Numbered from the stretch's first letter, positions 45,401-56,515 are shown. The stretch is DNA of 64,000 bases from Chelydra serpentina (GCA_037349315.1 JBAIAC010000006.1:54556501-54620500); one strand, 5' to 3'. Program-made: numbers and translations. The notes: a model not told the origin generated them from the letters alone.

Positions 45401-46690
45401 CTCTCTCTCTCATGATAAAGAATTTTGTTGTTTAGGTTTCAATGAGACATTTAAAGTCTTTCTCATTTTAAACATAAATCCTATGCATTTATCTTGTTCT
45501 AGCTTGAACTTTGAATTTAATCAGCAATAAAATACCACCATGTCAAATTTTCTGATTCCTTTCTGAGCAAAACCTGTTTTTCTAAGACTGGCATTTTGCA
45601 GACTAATGATTTAGGCTTATCAGTACACTAAAACTTTCAGAGCATCCTTTCAGCAATCCCTTAGTTCAGGAATTGTAAGGTAGAGTTAGAGGAATGATAT
45701 AGTCTTTCTTCTTACATGCTATCCCTTATGCTTGGATAACTTCCTCATCCTATTTGTATGAAAATTGACTACTCTCTTCAAATATTTCCTTAAAACACAC
45801 TTATTTCCTGAAGTCTTTCAAAGATAATCTAGCAAGTAGGTAATATTTTTCTAGTGTGTTTTTTGTTTTTAAATCTGCATTGCTTTGTTTCTGGACCTTG
45901 AGTTATTTGTTTGGTGCATAATGTACTTCAATTTATGTCATTTAGGGCCTGATTCTGCAAACTCCCATTGAGTTCAATTGGAGTTTTGGATGTGCAAGGA
46001 ATGCACGACTTGTAAATTCACCTTGGCCCATGGACCACATCTATCTTTTAAAATTTGGGTGCTTTAAATTAGGCACCAAGAGCCCTGATTCGGCCATAAA
46101 TTTGTGCTGGTGAAATCCTTCTGTGCAACTGAGGGAGATTGGCCAGAGTCTCTCATATTTTTGTTCTTAAAGCCTGGGCTCATGTGATTGTGAGAAACTG
46201 TTTCCATTTTTAAACATATAAGTTTCTAACCCTCCTGCTTCCAGAGGAAAACTTTAAAGAGTGAACCCTAAAGGCTCAAAAACCAAATTATTTTGTACGT
46301 GTATTTTTAATGTCTCATGATTTTGACCGGCTTGACTCCTAATTTCTGAATGTTTGGTGTTGACAATATCGTGCATCAGTGTTTGCAGACTCCGCACCTT
46401 AAGCCCCTAAATAAGAATAGCGTCAGCGGGCTACTAGAGAATTGTAGAAACTAAAACAAATTAAATAAGCGTGGCCTTGGCTTTGTGCATGTGTTTGATT
46501 ATGACCTAGAAGGGGTTGGCAGGATTCTCGGCGCAGGATTCACTAATTGCCCCCTCAGTCTTTAAAGCACATTCATTTTTTGTAGTTCAACCACCTTTTC
46601 CCCCCAACAAGCGGAAGCCTCCTGAGCTGATAAAGGGGAGCGGCAGAGCCTTAGATATTTACCAGCACAGCCCTTGTGCGGCCATTTTAT
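42491..46690. other. AT-rich intergenic DNA
   Basis: No gene. A palindromic MITE is listed separately at 44276. Fragments like 'gggcctgattctgcaaactcccattgag' near 45943 resemble common reptile repeats but are too short to define. Confidence 0.45.
44276..44353. mobile_element. Short palindromic MITE
   Basis: GATCCTATAAATACTTGCAC on the left and GCATAAGTATTTGCAGGATC on the right are imperfect inverted copies around a short spacer. The 'gatcctgcaaatacttatgc' block is a well-known palindromic reptile repeat. No flanking duplication is obvious. Confidence 0.45.
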
Positions 46691-46699
46691 CATCCAGGG

Positions 46700-47780
46700 G
46701 ATAGGGAAATTAGAGTCCCCTTCCCTGGGGGCTGTGGGCTGCACGCCCTGGGGCTAGGGAAGGGGCTGTGCGGCGGGGCTGAGGGATGACTAGTTAAGTC
46801 CCAGGGAGGAGAAAAGGACAGCAGCAGGGTTCCTCGCTCCTGCCGCGGGGATACGTGCGGGACCCGCAGGGAGCCTCTGGGTCGGGCCCACTCACTCCCC
46901 CGCCGAGGTGGCAGCAGGCAGCTGCCAGGCCTGGCCTGGGCTGGAACGACTGAGGGCTGCCGGTGGCGGACACAATAAGGGAACGAGCCGACGCGCTGCT
47001 TCTTCCTCCCGCACGCGGGCCGGAACAGGCGGGGGAGCGTCGCTCGGCCGGTTGCTGCCGTGCACCGGGGAAGCGGCTCGGCGCTGGGTTGCCGTGCGGG
47101 AGGCAGAGCGCGCGGGCCGGGCAAAGGGCCTGGCCCCCGCCGGCGGAGCCTGGGCGAGCAACGCGGGCATGGAGTGAGGGGAGCAGCGGCAGGAGGAAGA
47201 TGGCCGGTGGCGGCGGCGGCTGCAGGGACAGCTTGTTTCTGGAAGGTGCGTGTGTGGCTGAGTGGGGAAATATGGCCCACGGGCGGCTCCTTCCTCCTGG
47301 CAACCGGCCGGCCAAGGGGCACGGACCGGAGGACGTGTGGGGGGAGAGCGGGTGCCGGGAGAGGGACGCAGCGAGAGGTGGCCTGACGTTGGGGGAAGGG
47401 TGAGTGTTTGTCGGGGCAGGTTTGGTTGGGGGGGGGGGGTAGGGAAGGTGGGTTGGTGGTGCGGGGAGAGGTAATGGGTGGAGGGAGGCAGAGGCAGGAC
47501 CGCGGGCGAGAGTTATCCGGGGCTGGCACGGGGTGGCTCGTTGCGCTGGGGTTAGCGGTGTCCGCTATGGAGGGGCGGTTTGCGGGAGGCTGAGGTGGGA
47601 GGTTAATGGTCAGGTGAGGCTTGATGCGGAGCGGGGTCTCGTCTCGGGAGCGCTGCCTCCGCTCGCTGCTCTCAGCCGCGCTCGGGCCCCCGGCCTACGC
47701 GGGTTTCTTCTCCTCTTCCCCTACCGTTGTAAAAGGCCGATCTGAAGAGTTGGGGAAGGGGAGGCTGGTGACATGGCCAG
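46700..47780. promoter_or_regulatory. CpG island, probable host promoter
   Basis: About 1.1 kb of GC-rich sequence dense in CpG (for example CGGCGGCGG, GCGCGCGGGCC, CCGACGCGC) sits in otherwise AT-rich DNA and shows little CpG decay. It is unique-looking rather than MITE-like and contains a candidate first exon (47200-47245). It has no TATA box near a clear start, as is usual for housekeeping promoters. A G-run of about 12 lies near 47430. Many overlapping open frames on both strands are composition artefacts. Confidence 0.75.
47200..47245 (+). CDS. Candidate first coding exon of an unidentified host gene
   Basis: ATG at 47200 has a strong context (GAAGATGGC) and overlaps a YY1-type AAGATGGC motif, common at start codons of CpG-island genes. 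Fifteen codons and one base follow, starting M-A and a glycine run and ending DSLFLE, then a donor AAG/GTGCGT at 47246 (phase 1). A two-codon upstream ORF lies at 47169. I do not recognise the protein from 15 residues. No continuing exon was found to the right edge of the window, so either intron 1 exceeds 16 kb or the call is wrong. Confidence 0.4.
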
Positions 47781-50174
47781 AGAAGACTTTTCTTCTGCTG
47801 GGGCTTCTCTCTTATGTTTGTGTCACTAGAAAGAGGGAGTTTGGGGGTTATTTTTAAAGCTTCCGGCTACTATTAGACATAGTTTTGGTTTTTGCATCTG
47901 TCTCTAATAATAATAATGCAGAAGTTAACTAAAAACAAATTAATAATGCTTAGAAATATTTACTCTAAGCCTTCATAGTATAATTAAATATTATATTCTG
48001 TTAATCTAGCCTTGCAAAATTGCCATAAAAATTGACCAGAATAGAGGCAGTGCACCTTACTTGCCCGCTTACCATGATGATAATGAAAATCACAGACATG
48101 AAAATACTCTGCTTGCATGAATAGCGTTTTGCATGTCTGTGATGGTATTGTTTTTTCTTTGGCACAGCATATTTTGCAGCATGTATATTGTATAAAGCAT
48201 GTACTGTACAGGTTTTCTTAGTTTTTTGGGGTTGTTGTATTTTAGAGGTTTGCATAGAGCAGAAATGTTGCCTTTCTGTGTGAATAAATACTTACTTTAA
48301 ATAGTTCATCTGAAATGCTGATGTTCTAAAGACCTATTTCTTAGCGGACGATGGCAGAAATTGTTTTAAGCGTATGGTGGTGAAATACTGGTACCTGTTC
48401 CACCCTCTTCCCTCCCCCATCCCTCTTCCTCCCCCCCGCAAAATCAGACCATGATACTACCATAAGAATAACAGGTCTGGTGACAACCAAATGATGAACA
48501 TTAGTTGTTTTGTGTGTGTTCAGTGGGTGGTATGCCACTCCTGTATGTTATACAGGTGGCAAGCAAAAATAAGTAGCATACATAATATTTCAAATATTAT
48601 AAATCCTGAGGGGCTCCCTCTCTAATAGCAATGGCAGATTGGCACTGTAATGCATGCTTGCTAAAATATTTGGTAGTCCTATGATCAATGGACAAAACAG
48701 GACATTAATTTAGTTACATCTATATTGTATTCCAGATTATTTGGGAAACCCATTGATCTTACAGGTGGTGTCCAATAATGGTGACTGTCTAAGTAGTCTA
48801 TATATGAGACTATTATGAGCTCTGTGAAGGAAAGCTTATACAGGCAATGGTGCTAGGAAAAAAGTTCATTTTCCTGAGCGCACCATGTCAGAGTTGCAGG
48901 CTATTAAAATAGCAGAATAGGCCTGTAACTGGATTATGGTGGGGTTAAATGTGAAACAAAAACATAAATGAAGCTTTGCAAACAAGGTACCATGACTACT
49001 ATATGTGAAAGTAAAAGCACAGGTGATGCAGATCTTTGTTTTTAGTGGCTAATGATATGGAATGGATGAGCACTTTAATGCCAAAGAACGATTTGGAGCT
49101 ATCATTGTTTAGAGTTCTGACTTTGGACAATTACAAAAGCAGGGGGTTGGAACAATGGTGAGAGAAGTGTGAGGTAGACAAAAATAGGAGTGAAGGTTTA
49201 TAGACAAGGAAGTGAAGTAACTCGTGTTCCTGAACCATGATTTGGCTTTGAGTCTAGCTCTGTGAAATTTGTAACTAAGCTGAGTAGAGACCGAAAGATG
49301 TTTTAAGACCTAATTAAAACATCAAGAACTTCAATTAATATAAAAACTCCTAAAACAAACCACCACCACCAACAAAAAAACAGTAAGGAATTCATCTTTT
49401 ATTAGGTTACTCTTTAAAAACAAAAAAAAATAGTGGGCAGACTTTTGAGAATTGCTGTTCCCCTCCCTGTCCCACATCAATACTTTTGGGAAACAAATGA
49501 GGTAGGAAATGTGTGTAGGTGTAGCGACTGATGATCTGTTAATTCTGGCCTCATAATTACATTGAGATAATACTTTTTTTTCTTTAAGTTAATGTGCATA
49601 TTTAATAGCTTTGTTTGGCTTATAGTAACAGTCTATCAATCAGACTATAAAAAAGGTAAAATATACAGTACAGAAGGAAAACGATTAAATTGTAAGCATG
49701 ACAGTTTTATAGGTTTAATATTGTTTTGGGGATCTCCATTAAGACATTTGTTTTCTTTCATTTGGTGTAATAAAGATTCAATTAAAATGCCTGTCGTTGT
49801 CTTAATGGTTAACATTCCTCTTTTTAAATTGAAATTATCCTAACAAAAATAGAATGGTTGATGTATGGAAAAACATTCCGTGACGGTTGTGTATATATTG
49901 CCTGTCTTGTTGTGCAATGTGGTGATAGTTATTTAGTTTTTGTTCATTTTCACCTATATAACATAGCATGTTGTCACTTAAAAAAATGTAGATTGTCTTC
50001 TTGGAAATGCAAGAATGATCCTTAGAATTTCCATGCTTGACTCTTTGAGGCTATGTATGATGATAATGTAAATAATGTAGAGCATTTATTAACCTGGCTC
50101 AGGGCTGAGCTTTCCTTGTTGACTTTCAGCTCTAGAGACTGTCAAAATACAGGTGGTATGGGAAAGATATTTAT
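47781..50174. other. AT-rich DNA downstream of the CpG island
   Basis: No exon or repeat boundary recognised. If the exon at 47200 is real this would be first-intron sequence. A/AC-rich runs occur near 49360-49430. Confidence 0.45.
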
Positions 50175-50802
50175 CTGTGTGATGCCAGTGGCCAAAGAGA
50201 GAACGTGATCCGTAGATGTATAAACGGGGAAATCGTGAGTAAAAATAGGGAAGTTACATTATCTTTGTATTTGGCACTGGTGTAACTTCTGTTGGAATAC
50301 TATGTCCAGATTTGGTGTCCAAAATACAAAAAAGATATCAATAAATTGGAAAGAGTTCAGAAAAGAGCCGCAAGAATGATTAAAGGATTCACAAACATGC
50401 CTTTATAGTAATTGAGCTCCTTGAGTCTCTATTTATCTCCCAAAGAGAAGGTTAAGGGGTGACTTGATCACAGTTTATAAGTACTTACACGAACAGAAAT
50501 TTGATCAAGTGCTCTTCAGTCTAGCAGACAAAGGTATAACAAATTTCAGTGGGTGGAAGTGAAGGTAGACAAATTCAGATTGGAAATAAGGTGAGGAAAT
50601 AATAAGGGTAGTTATTGAAAAAATTTAACAAGGATTATGGTGGAGTTTCCGTCACTGAACATGTTTAAATCAAGATTGGATGTTCTTCTAAAAGATACTC
50701 TAGTTTAAAGAGCAATTAATTCAGGGAAGTCCTGTGGCCTTTGTTATAAAGGAGGTCAGACTAGACGATCACAATGGTTCCTTCTGGCCTTGGAATCTGT
50801 AA
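50175..50802 (+). mobile_element. CR1/L3-like LINE 3' fragment
   Basis: Reads on the + strand through a decayed reverse-transcriptase C-terminal region: 'ctatgtccagatttggtgtcc' then 'aaattggaaagagttcagaaaagagccgcaagaatgatt' (YKKDINKLERVQKRAARMI), the same block as in the younger CR1 copies at 54300 and 63000, and ends in the untranslated 'gtcagactagacgatcacaatggttcc' tail. It has stops and frameshifts throughout. Confidence 0.65.
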
Positions 50803-51002
50803 AGCTTATGCTTTTAAAGCTAATTTTCAAATGGAATTAATATTTTTAATAGCATTAGTATGTGCAGAATGCAGTGTTCTAACTAGATTAATGAAAGCTT
50901 TCAACACATTAACAGACAATTCTGGGCCAAATTGTCACTTCCATGATAGAATGTTGCAAAAGGACAAGGAAGATCGAAGTTCCAAATGATGTAACTTCCT
51001 TA

Positions 51003-51032
51003 GGCCTTGGCTACACTTGCAGATGTACAGCG
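51003..51032 (+). repeat. E2 left terminal inverted repeat
   Basis: Pairs with 57428-57457; GGCCTTGGCTACACT is identical in both. A further partial copy (GGCTACACTCGC inverse) lies inside the right end near 57380. Confidence 0.9.
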
Positions 51033-51077
51033 CTGTTAGTTAAACCCGTGTTCGTACAGCTGAGTAGGGAAAGCGCT
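51029..51077. promoter_or_regulatory. E2 left subterminal AGCGCT palindromes
   Basis: AGCGCT at 51029 and 51072, inside CAGCGCTG or AAGCGCTG, with a near match CAGCGCAG at about 51113. Matched by three sites at the right end. The TCGA motif of E1 is absent here. Confidence 0.5.
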
Positions 51078-51384
51078 GCAGCCTGTCCACACTGGCAGCC
51101 GCCAGCGCAGTAACTAGCACTGACGTGGCTACATTTGCGGCACTTGCAGCGGTTTTGGGAGAGGTGCATTATGGGCAGGTATCCCACAGAACACCTCTTC
51201 CAATTCTGGCGCCGTGGGTTGTGGGAAGGGGGCGTGGGGTATGGTGCATTCTGGGTCCTGTCCCAACGCCCCGTGATGCATCGCTTCGCATCCCAGCAAT
51301 CCCTGTGTTTCCGGCCACAATTTGCGCCATCTTTCAACGGTTTCTTTGTATCGCGATCTGTGCTCCGTTTCGGCCAGCGGGAAA

Positions 51385-52626
51385 ATGGATCCCGACCTGG
51401 TGAGCAAAATACTGACGAGTCTCGCCAGCACGTCACGTTTGGCAGTCGAGCTGTTCCTTAAGATCCACAGTGACAGCGAGGAGTCCGACAATGAAATTGT
51501 CACGCAAAACGCGTATGACACTAACTTGCTTGTGGCATTCACGGACATGCTATGCACCGTGGAACACCGCTTTTGGGCTTGGGAAACCAGCACAGAGTGG
51601 TGGGATCACATTGTCATGCAAGTCTGGGATGACGAGCAGTGGGTGCAGAACTTTCGAATGAGAAAAGCTTCTTTCATGGGACTGTGTGAGGAGCTCGCCC
51701 CCGCCCTGCGGCGCAAGGACACGAGATTGAGAGCTGCCCTGACGGTGGAGAAGCGGGTGGCTATTGCAATCTGGAAGCTTGCAACTCCGGACTGCTATCG
51801 ATCAGTAGCGAACCAGTTTGGAGTGGGAAAGTCGACCGTTGGAATCGTGCTGATGCAAGTTTGCAAGGCCATTAATCGCATCCTGCTCAGAAGAACCGTG
51901 ACTCCGGGTAACATGCAGGACATTGTGGCTGGCTTTGAACAAATGGGTTTCCCTAACTGCGGAGGGGCGATAGATGGGACGCATATTCCTATTCTGGCAC
52001 CACCTCACCTAGCATCCGAGTACATTAATCGGAAGGGGTATTTCTCCATGGTTCTCCAGGCGCTTGTGGATCACTGTGGGCGTTTCATTGACATCAACAC
52101 AGGCTGGCCCGGAAAGGTGCATGACGCACGCATCTTTCGGAACACTGCCCTGTTCCGGAAGATGCAGTCTGGGACTTTTTTCCCAGACCGGAAGATCACG
52201 GCAGGGGAAATTGAAATGCCCACTGTGATCCTTGGAGACCCCACGTACCCTTTAATGCCGTGGCTCATGAAACCCTACACCGGGAGCCTTGACACCAGCA
52301 AGGAACGGTTCAACTACAGGCTGAGCCGGTGCAGAATGACTGTGGAGTGTGCTTTTGGCTATTTGAAGGGCCGCTGGCGATCTCTATATGGGAAGCTGGA
52401 CTTCGCCGAACACAGCATCCCTGGGGTTATATCCGCGTGCTGTACCCTCCATAATATTTGTGAAGGGAAAGGTGAAATATTCACTCAGGCGTGGACCTCA
52501 GAGGTTCAACACCTGGAGGCTGAATTTGCACAGCCAGAGAGCAGGGCTATTACAGGGGCCCAGCGTGGGGCTGCAAGGATCAGGGATGCCTTGAGGGAGA
52601 AATTTGAGGCTGAAAACCACCAGTAA
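51385..52626 (+). CDS. PIF/Harbinger DDE transposase of E2, 413 aa
   Basis: Open frame. I choose the ATG at 51385 (MDPDLVSK, context AAAATGG) over one 63 bp upstream because the upstream part has no similarity and this fits the family length. Domain order is as in E1: WWDHI block, helix-turn-helix (LTVEKRVAIAIWKLATPD, FGVGKSTVG), then the DDE triad D197 (GGAIDGTHI), D247 (KVHDARIF) and E321 (VECAFGYLK), all kept. It could catalyse TWA-targeted transposition in the nucleus, but its partner gene in the same element is broken. No stop or frameshift is present although the neighbouring Myb/SANT exon 1 has three stops. Confidence 0.9.
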   Translation: MDPDLVSKILTSLASTSRLAVELFLKIHSDSEESDNEIVTQNAYDTNLLVAFTDMLCTVEHRFWAWETSTEWWDHIVMQVWDDEQWVQNFRMRKASFMGLCEELAPALRRKDTRLRAALTVEKRVAIAIWKLATPDCYRSVANQFGVGKSTVGIVLMQVCKAINRILLRRTVTPGNMQDIVAGFEQMGFPNCGGAIDGTHIPILAPPHLASEYINRKGYFSMVLQALVDHCGRFIDINTGWPGKVHDARIFRNTALFRKMQSGTFFPDRKITAGEIEMPTVILGDPTYPLMPWLMKPYTGSLDTSKERFNYRLSRCRMTVECAFGYLKGRWRSLYGKLDFAEHSIPGVISACCTLHNICEGKGEIFTQAWTSEVQHLEAEFAQPESRAITGAQRGAARIRDALREKFEAENHQ

Positions 52627-52770
52627 TGTGTGCTGCCCTGCACGACCCTGAAGTGAAGTGGTTCCAATGTTATCAGTCATCTGTCTTTGCTAAGCTGATT
52701 TGTGTTTGCTCAGCTCACTTGCGTTGCCTGTTTCTTTCCTGGGCTAAGGTATCTTTTTTCCTTATGCAAT

Positions 52771-52776
52771 AATAAA
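52771..52776 (+). promoter_or_regulatory. Poly(A) signal of E2 transposase
   Basis: AATAAA 145 bp after the stop, facing the - strand signal at 52803-52808. Confidence 0.65.
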
Positions 52777-52802
52777 GACTGTTTGCACATCCAAAGAATC
52801 CG

Positions 52803-52808
52803 TTTATT
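52803..52808 (-). promoter_or_regulatory. Poly(A) signal of E2 Myb/SANT gene
   Basis: AATAAA on the - strand, 91 bp beyond the stop at 52899. Convergent pair with 52771, spacing 26 bp, as in E1. Confidence 0.6.
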
Positions 52809-52898
52809 ACAGAGAAAATACATGTATTAAAAAGAAACACAACTGCTTGTGAGACAGAAAGGGCAAGGGGGTGGTGGGTGGTGTGGGGAAGGGTTCAA

Positions 52899-53476
52899 TC
52901 ACAGGGTATGGTATGTCCTGCTTTCATACTCGGGCTTCCTGTCTGGAGTGCTGTGCAGTGAGTGCTGGACCTCAGGATGTCTATAATTCGGGATGGGAGT
53001 TGAGTGCAGTGGGTAAGGGTCATAGTTTCCAGGGCTGTCTGGTGAAGCTACAGGTGTTGGGGGCATCTGGTGTGGGCGATAAGAACCTGGATGTTGGGTG
53101 AAGTGGGCAGGTGGTGACATGGGGGCACAAGTGTTTTGGGACACTGGCTGCAGGGGGGGGTGGGGTGGGCGGGTGCGGTACTGCTCCGCCTGCATGGCGA
53201 CGAGCGCCTGGATAGAGTCCGCTTGGCGCGCCAAGATGCTAATCAGTTCCTTTGTGCTTTCGTGCCGGAGCTGCATGCTTTGCTGCCGCTGCGCTGCGTT
53301 TTCCTGGCGGATCCTGCTTTCACTCTCCCTCCACTCCCGAGCCTTTTGATTCTCTTTAAGAGACTGTTTCATAACTTCCTGCAGCATGTCTTCTTTTGTT
53401 CTTCTGGGCCTCTTCCTGAGCCTTTGTAGTCTCTCAGCCGGTGATAAGAAGGATGGCGGAGATCTCAAGGTTGCAT
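52899..53476 (-). pseudogene. Myb/SANT-like gene of E2, exon 2
   Basis: The acceptor CCTTCCAG precedes 53476 and the exon enters in phase 1, as in E1. It encodes SPAERLQRLRKRPRRTKEDML, a coiled-coil segment of about 75 residues rich in Q, R and E, and a P/S/T-Y-rich tail. The exon itself is open to its stop, but exon 1 is broken, so the gene is called a pseudogene. The similarity of block order to E1 supports the two-exon model. Confidence 0.75.
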
Positions 53477-53631
53477 CTGGAAGGCAAAATGCAACACTTA
53501 ACAGAGGCATCATTGTTTTATGCCAGACAGAGCAATGATTCCCCCACACTTAAGGAGGGCACACACAGTCTCCAAAACAGCACAATTTTCCCATCCCAAA
53601 CAGAGCGCACAGAACCCACGGGAGCCCCAAA

Positions 53632-53634
53632 ATG
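53632..53634 (+). pseudogene. Third Harbinger gene of E2, exon 1 start codon
   Basis: ATG at 53632-53634 immediately followed by GTGAGTAAG, a near-consensus donor. It corresponds in position and design to 24079 in E1. The intron is 131 bp, ending TTTTCCACAG at 53765. Confidence 0.6.
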
Positions 53635-53896
53635 GTGAGTAAGCACAGGGTAAAGGGGGACTGATTGTTTCACGGATGTACTGTCCGATGGATTTCTGTG
53701 CCTTGGGGAGAGCCAGCAGCTGCAGGGGGAACCTACACTGAACACTATCCCCACATTTTCCACAGGAGTTCGTCCTGGAAGATATCTCGCTGCTGAGGGT
53801 GTCCGGGGAATCATAGAATCATAGAATCTCAGGGTTGGAAGGGACCTCAGGAGGTCATCTAGTCCAACCCCCTGCTCAAAGCAGGACCAACCCCAA

Positions 53897-55714
53897 CTAG
53901 ATCATCCCAGCCAGGGCTTTGTCAAGCCTGACCTTAAAAACCTCTAAGGAAGGAGATTCCATCACCTCCCTAGGTAACCCATTCCAGTGCTTCACCACCC
54001 TACTAGTGAAAAAGTTTTTCCTAATATCCAACCTAAACCTCCCCCTCTGCAACTTGAGACCATTACTCCTTGTTCTGTCATCTTCTACCACTGAGAACAG
54101 TCTAGATCCATCCTCTTTGGAACCCCCTTTTAGGTAGTTGAAAGCAGCTATCAAATCCCCCCTCACTCTTCTCTTCTGCAGGCTAAACAATCTCAGTTCC
54201 CTCAGCCTCTCCTCATAAGTCATGTGCTCCAGCCCCCTAATCATTTTTGTTGCCCTCCGTTGGACTCTTTCCAATTTATCCACATCCTTTTTGTAGTGTG
54301 GGGCCCAAAACTGGACACAGTACTCCAAATGAGGCCTCACCAGTGCCGAATAGAGGGGAATAATCACGTCCCTCGATCTGCTGGAAATGCCCCTACTTAT
54401 ACAGCCCCAAATGCCGTTAGCCTTCTTGGCAACAAGGGCACACTGTTGACTCATATTCAGCTTTTCGTCCACTGTAACCCCTAGGTCCTTTTCTGCAGAA
54501 CTGCTGCCCAGCCATTCGGTCCCTAGTCTGTAGCAGTGCATGGGATTCTTCCGTCCTAAGTGCAGGACTCTGCACTTGTCCTTGTTGAACCTCATCAGAT
54601 TTCTTTTGGCCCAATCCTCTAATTTGTCTAGATCCCTCTGTATCCTATCCCTACCCTCCAGCGTATCAACCACTCCTCCCAGTTTAGTGTCATCTGCAAA
54701 CTTGCTAAGGGTGCAGTCCACACCATCCTCCAGATCGTTGATGAAGATATTGAACAAAACCGGCCCCAGCACCGACCCTTGGGGCACTCTACTTGATACC
54801 GGCTGCCAACTAGACATGGAGCCATTGATCACTACCCGTTGAGCACGACCATCCAGCCAGTTTTCTATCCACCTTACCGTCCATTCATCCAACCCATACT
54901 TCTTTAACTTGCTGGCAAGAACGCTGTGCGAGACTGTATCAAAAGCTTTGCTAAAGTCAAGAAATAGCACATCCACTGCTTTCCCCTCATCCACAGAGCC
55001 AGTTATCTCATCATAGAAGGCAATTAGGTTAGTCAGGCATGACTTGCCCTTGGTGAATCCATGCTGACTGTTCCTGATCACTTTCCCCTCCTTTAAGTGG
55101 TTCAAAATTGATTCCTTGAGGACCTGTTCCATGATTTTTCCAGGGATTGAGGTGAGACTGACTGGCCTGTAGTTCCCCGGATCTTCCTTCTTCCCTTTTT
55201 TAAAGATGGGCACTACATTAGCTTTTTTCCAGTCATCCGGGACCTCCCCCGATTGCCATGATTTTTCAAAGATAATGGCCAATGGCTCTGCAATCACATC
55301 GGCCAACTCCTTTAGCACCCTCGGATGCAGTGCATCCGGCCCCATGGACTTGTGTTCGTCCAGCTTTTCTAAATAGTCCCGAACTACTTCTTTCTCCACA
55401 GAGGGCTGGTCACCTCCTCCCCATAACGTGCTGCGGAGTGCAGCCATCTGGGAGCTGCCCTTGTCTGTGAAGACAGAGGCAAAAAAAGCATTGAGTACAC
55501 TAGCTTTCTCCACATCCTCTGTCACAAGGTTCCCTCCCTCATTCAGCAAGGGGTCCACACGTTCCTTGACTTTCTTCTTGTTGCTAACATACCTGAAGAA
55601 ACCCTTCTTGTTACTCCTAACATCTCCGGCTAGCTGCAACTCCAAGTGTGATTTGGCCTTCCTAATTTCACTCCTGCATGCCTGAACAATATTTTTATAC
55701 TCCTCCCTGGTCAC
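53897..55714 (-). CDS. CR1 reverse transcriptase region (ORF2 C-terminal part), 605 aa
   Basis: Non-LTR reverse transcriptase used for target-primed reverse transcription of CR1 RNA. Visible in order: the [14 protein letters not shown] and NYRPVSLTS fingers, the [14 protein letters not shown] block, [14 protein letters not shown] (motif A), [18 protein letters not shown] (motif B) and FADDTK (motif C, FADD at residues 339-342, catalytic aspartates kept), followed by the thumb with [18 protein letters not shown] and a C-terminal region ending KALAGMI. The true ORF2 starts further upstream; the same frame is open back to about 55812, where a one-base frameshift separates it from the endonuclease. 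The ATG at 55714 is internal to the family protein. Confidence 0.85.
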   Translation of the reverse strand: MTREEYKNIVQACRSEIRKAKSHLELQLAGDVRSNKKGFFRYVSNKKKVKERVDPLLNEGGNLVTEDVEKASVLNAFFASVFTDKGSSQMAALRSTLWGGGDQPSVEKEVVRDYLEKLDEHKSMGPDALHPRVLKELADVIAEPLAIIFEKSWQSGEVPDDWKKANVVPIFKKGKKEDPGNYRPVSLTSIPGKIMEQVLKESILNHLKEGKVIRNSQHGFTKGKSCLTNLIAFYDEITGSVDEGKAVDVLFLDFSKAFDTVSHSVLASKLKKYGLDEWTVRWIENWLDGRAQRVVINGSMSSWQPVSSRVPQGSVLGPVLFNIFINDLEDGVDCTLSKFADDTKLGGVVDTLEGRDRIQRDLDKLEDWAKRNLMRFNKDKCRVLHLGRKNPMHCYRLGTEWLGSSSAEKDLGVTVDEKLNMSQQCALVAKKANGIWGCISRGISSRSRDVIIPLYSALVRPHLEYCVQFWAPHYKKDVDKLERVQRRATKMIRGLEHMTYEERLRELRLFSLQKRRVRGDLIAAFNYLKGGSKEDGSRLFSVVEDDRTRSNGLKLQRGRFRLDIRKNFFTSRVVKHWNGLPREVMESPSLEVFKVRLDKALAGMI

Positions 55715-55811
55715 TTGTCCAATCTTCCACTTCTTGTAAGCTGCTTTTTTGTGTTTAAGACGAGCAAGGATTTCACTGTTAAGCCAAGCTGGTCGCCTGC
55801 CATATTTATTT

Positions 55812-56190
55812 TCTTTCTACACATCGGGATGGTTTGTTCCTGCAACCTCAATAAGGTTTCTTTAAAATACAGCCAGCTTTCCTCGACTCCTTTCCCCCTC
55901 ATGTTATTCTCCCAGGGGACCTTGCCCATCAGTTCCCTGAGGGAGTCAAAGTCTGCTTTTCTGAAGTCCAGGCTCTGTATTCTACTGTTCTCCTTTCTTC
56001 CTTGTGTCAGGATCCTGAACTCGACCATCTCATGGTCACTGCCTCCCAGGTTCCCATCCACTATTGCTTCCTCTACTATTTCTTCCCTGTTTGTGAGCAG
56101 CAGGTCAAGAAGAGCTTTTCCCCTAGTTGGTTCCTCCAGCACTTGCACCAGGAAATTGTCCCCTACACTTTCCAAAAGCAAGGAAGCAAG
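55812..56190 (-). pseudogene. CR1 endonuclease C-terminal fragment
   Basis: Frame upstream of the RT with LLDLLLTNREEIVEEA and GGSDHEMVEF, the closing part of the APE-type endonuclease including the catalytic SDH motif, then [13 protein letters not shown]. It changes frame near 55807-55818, where an A/T-rich run has gained or lost one base. The N-terminal endonuclease half is missing by 5' truncation. Confidence 0.75.
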
Positions 56191-56499
56191 GGAGGGTCTT
56201 CTACTGCAATGCGGCTTCCGCCCTGGCCCATATGCAGCTTGCCTGTGTGCAGCAATGGTCCCCCCGCGGCACAGTGGCGCGGACACGTTACCCTGACTGG
56301 GACAAGGACCACGGCGGCTCTCCCAATGAACCTGCGCAAGCGCATTGCCCACGTCCTGGCTGAGACTTTCGAAGAGATTACAGTGGCCGATTTCTCCGAT
56401 GTGATAGACCACATCAATGCGCTCTTCCGCATCTAGGCATGCATGCAGCCAAAACCCTCCTCGCCCAAGGACCCCACACCGAAAAAACTCCTTCCCGAA

Positions 56500-56505
56500 A
56501 ATAAA
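56500..56505 (+). promoter_or_regulatory. Poly(A) signal of the third gene in E2
   Basis: AATAAA 64 bp after the stop at 56436 and 10 bp before the donor of the antisense Myb/SANT exon 1. In E1 the equivalent signal lies at 24754. Confidence 0.55.
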
Positions 56506-56515
56506 AGCTGCTTAC

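Larger units (their letters stand above)
53808..56197 (-). mobile_element. CR1 LINE, 5'-truncated, RT open
   Basis: The 3' end is at the low coordinate, with the CR1 terminal repeat (ATTCTATGATTCTATGATTC on the - strand). The 5' end near 56197 is truncated within the endonuclease domain. No target duplication is evident, as is usual for CR1. Length is about 2.4 kb. The long open reverse-transcriptase frame indicates a recent insertion into E2, inside exon 2 of the third gene. Confidence 0.88.
53766..56436 (+). pseudogene. Third Harbinger gene of E2, exon 2, split by CR1 and frameshifted
   Basis: The first 15 codons (53766-53810, ending LLEDISLLRVSGE-like) run from the acceptor to the CR1 3' end. 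The frame resumes after the CR1 at about 56198 with LLLQCG and PGPYAACLCAAMVP, then shifts by one base and continues QWRGHV, AALPMNLRKRI and ADFSDVIDHINALFRI to a stop at 56434-56436. Order and spacing match the intact E1 gene. The CR1 and the frameshift abolish the product. Stop followed by AATAAA at 56500. Confidence 0.75.

Noticed and set aside
46690..47529. 279-codon - strand open frame in the CpG island
   Set aside because: High GC suppresses stop codons; the P/R/A-rich translation overlaps equally long frames on the other strand.
51322..51384. N-terminal extension of the E2 transposase
   Set aside because: The 21 extra codons have no similarity to Harbinger transposases, and the ATG at 51385 has the better context.
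56002..56436. 144-codon frame starting in the CR1 and ending in E2
   Set aside because: It joins CR1 antisense sequence to the real tail of the third gene by chance; only the part after about 56270 is genuine third-gene sequence.
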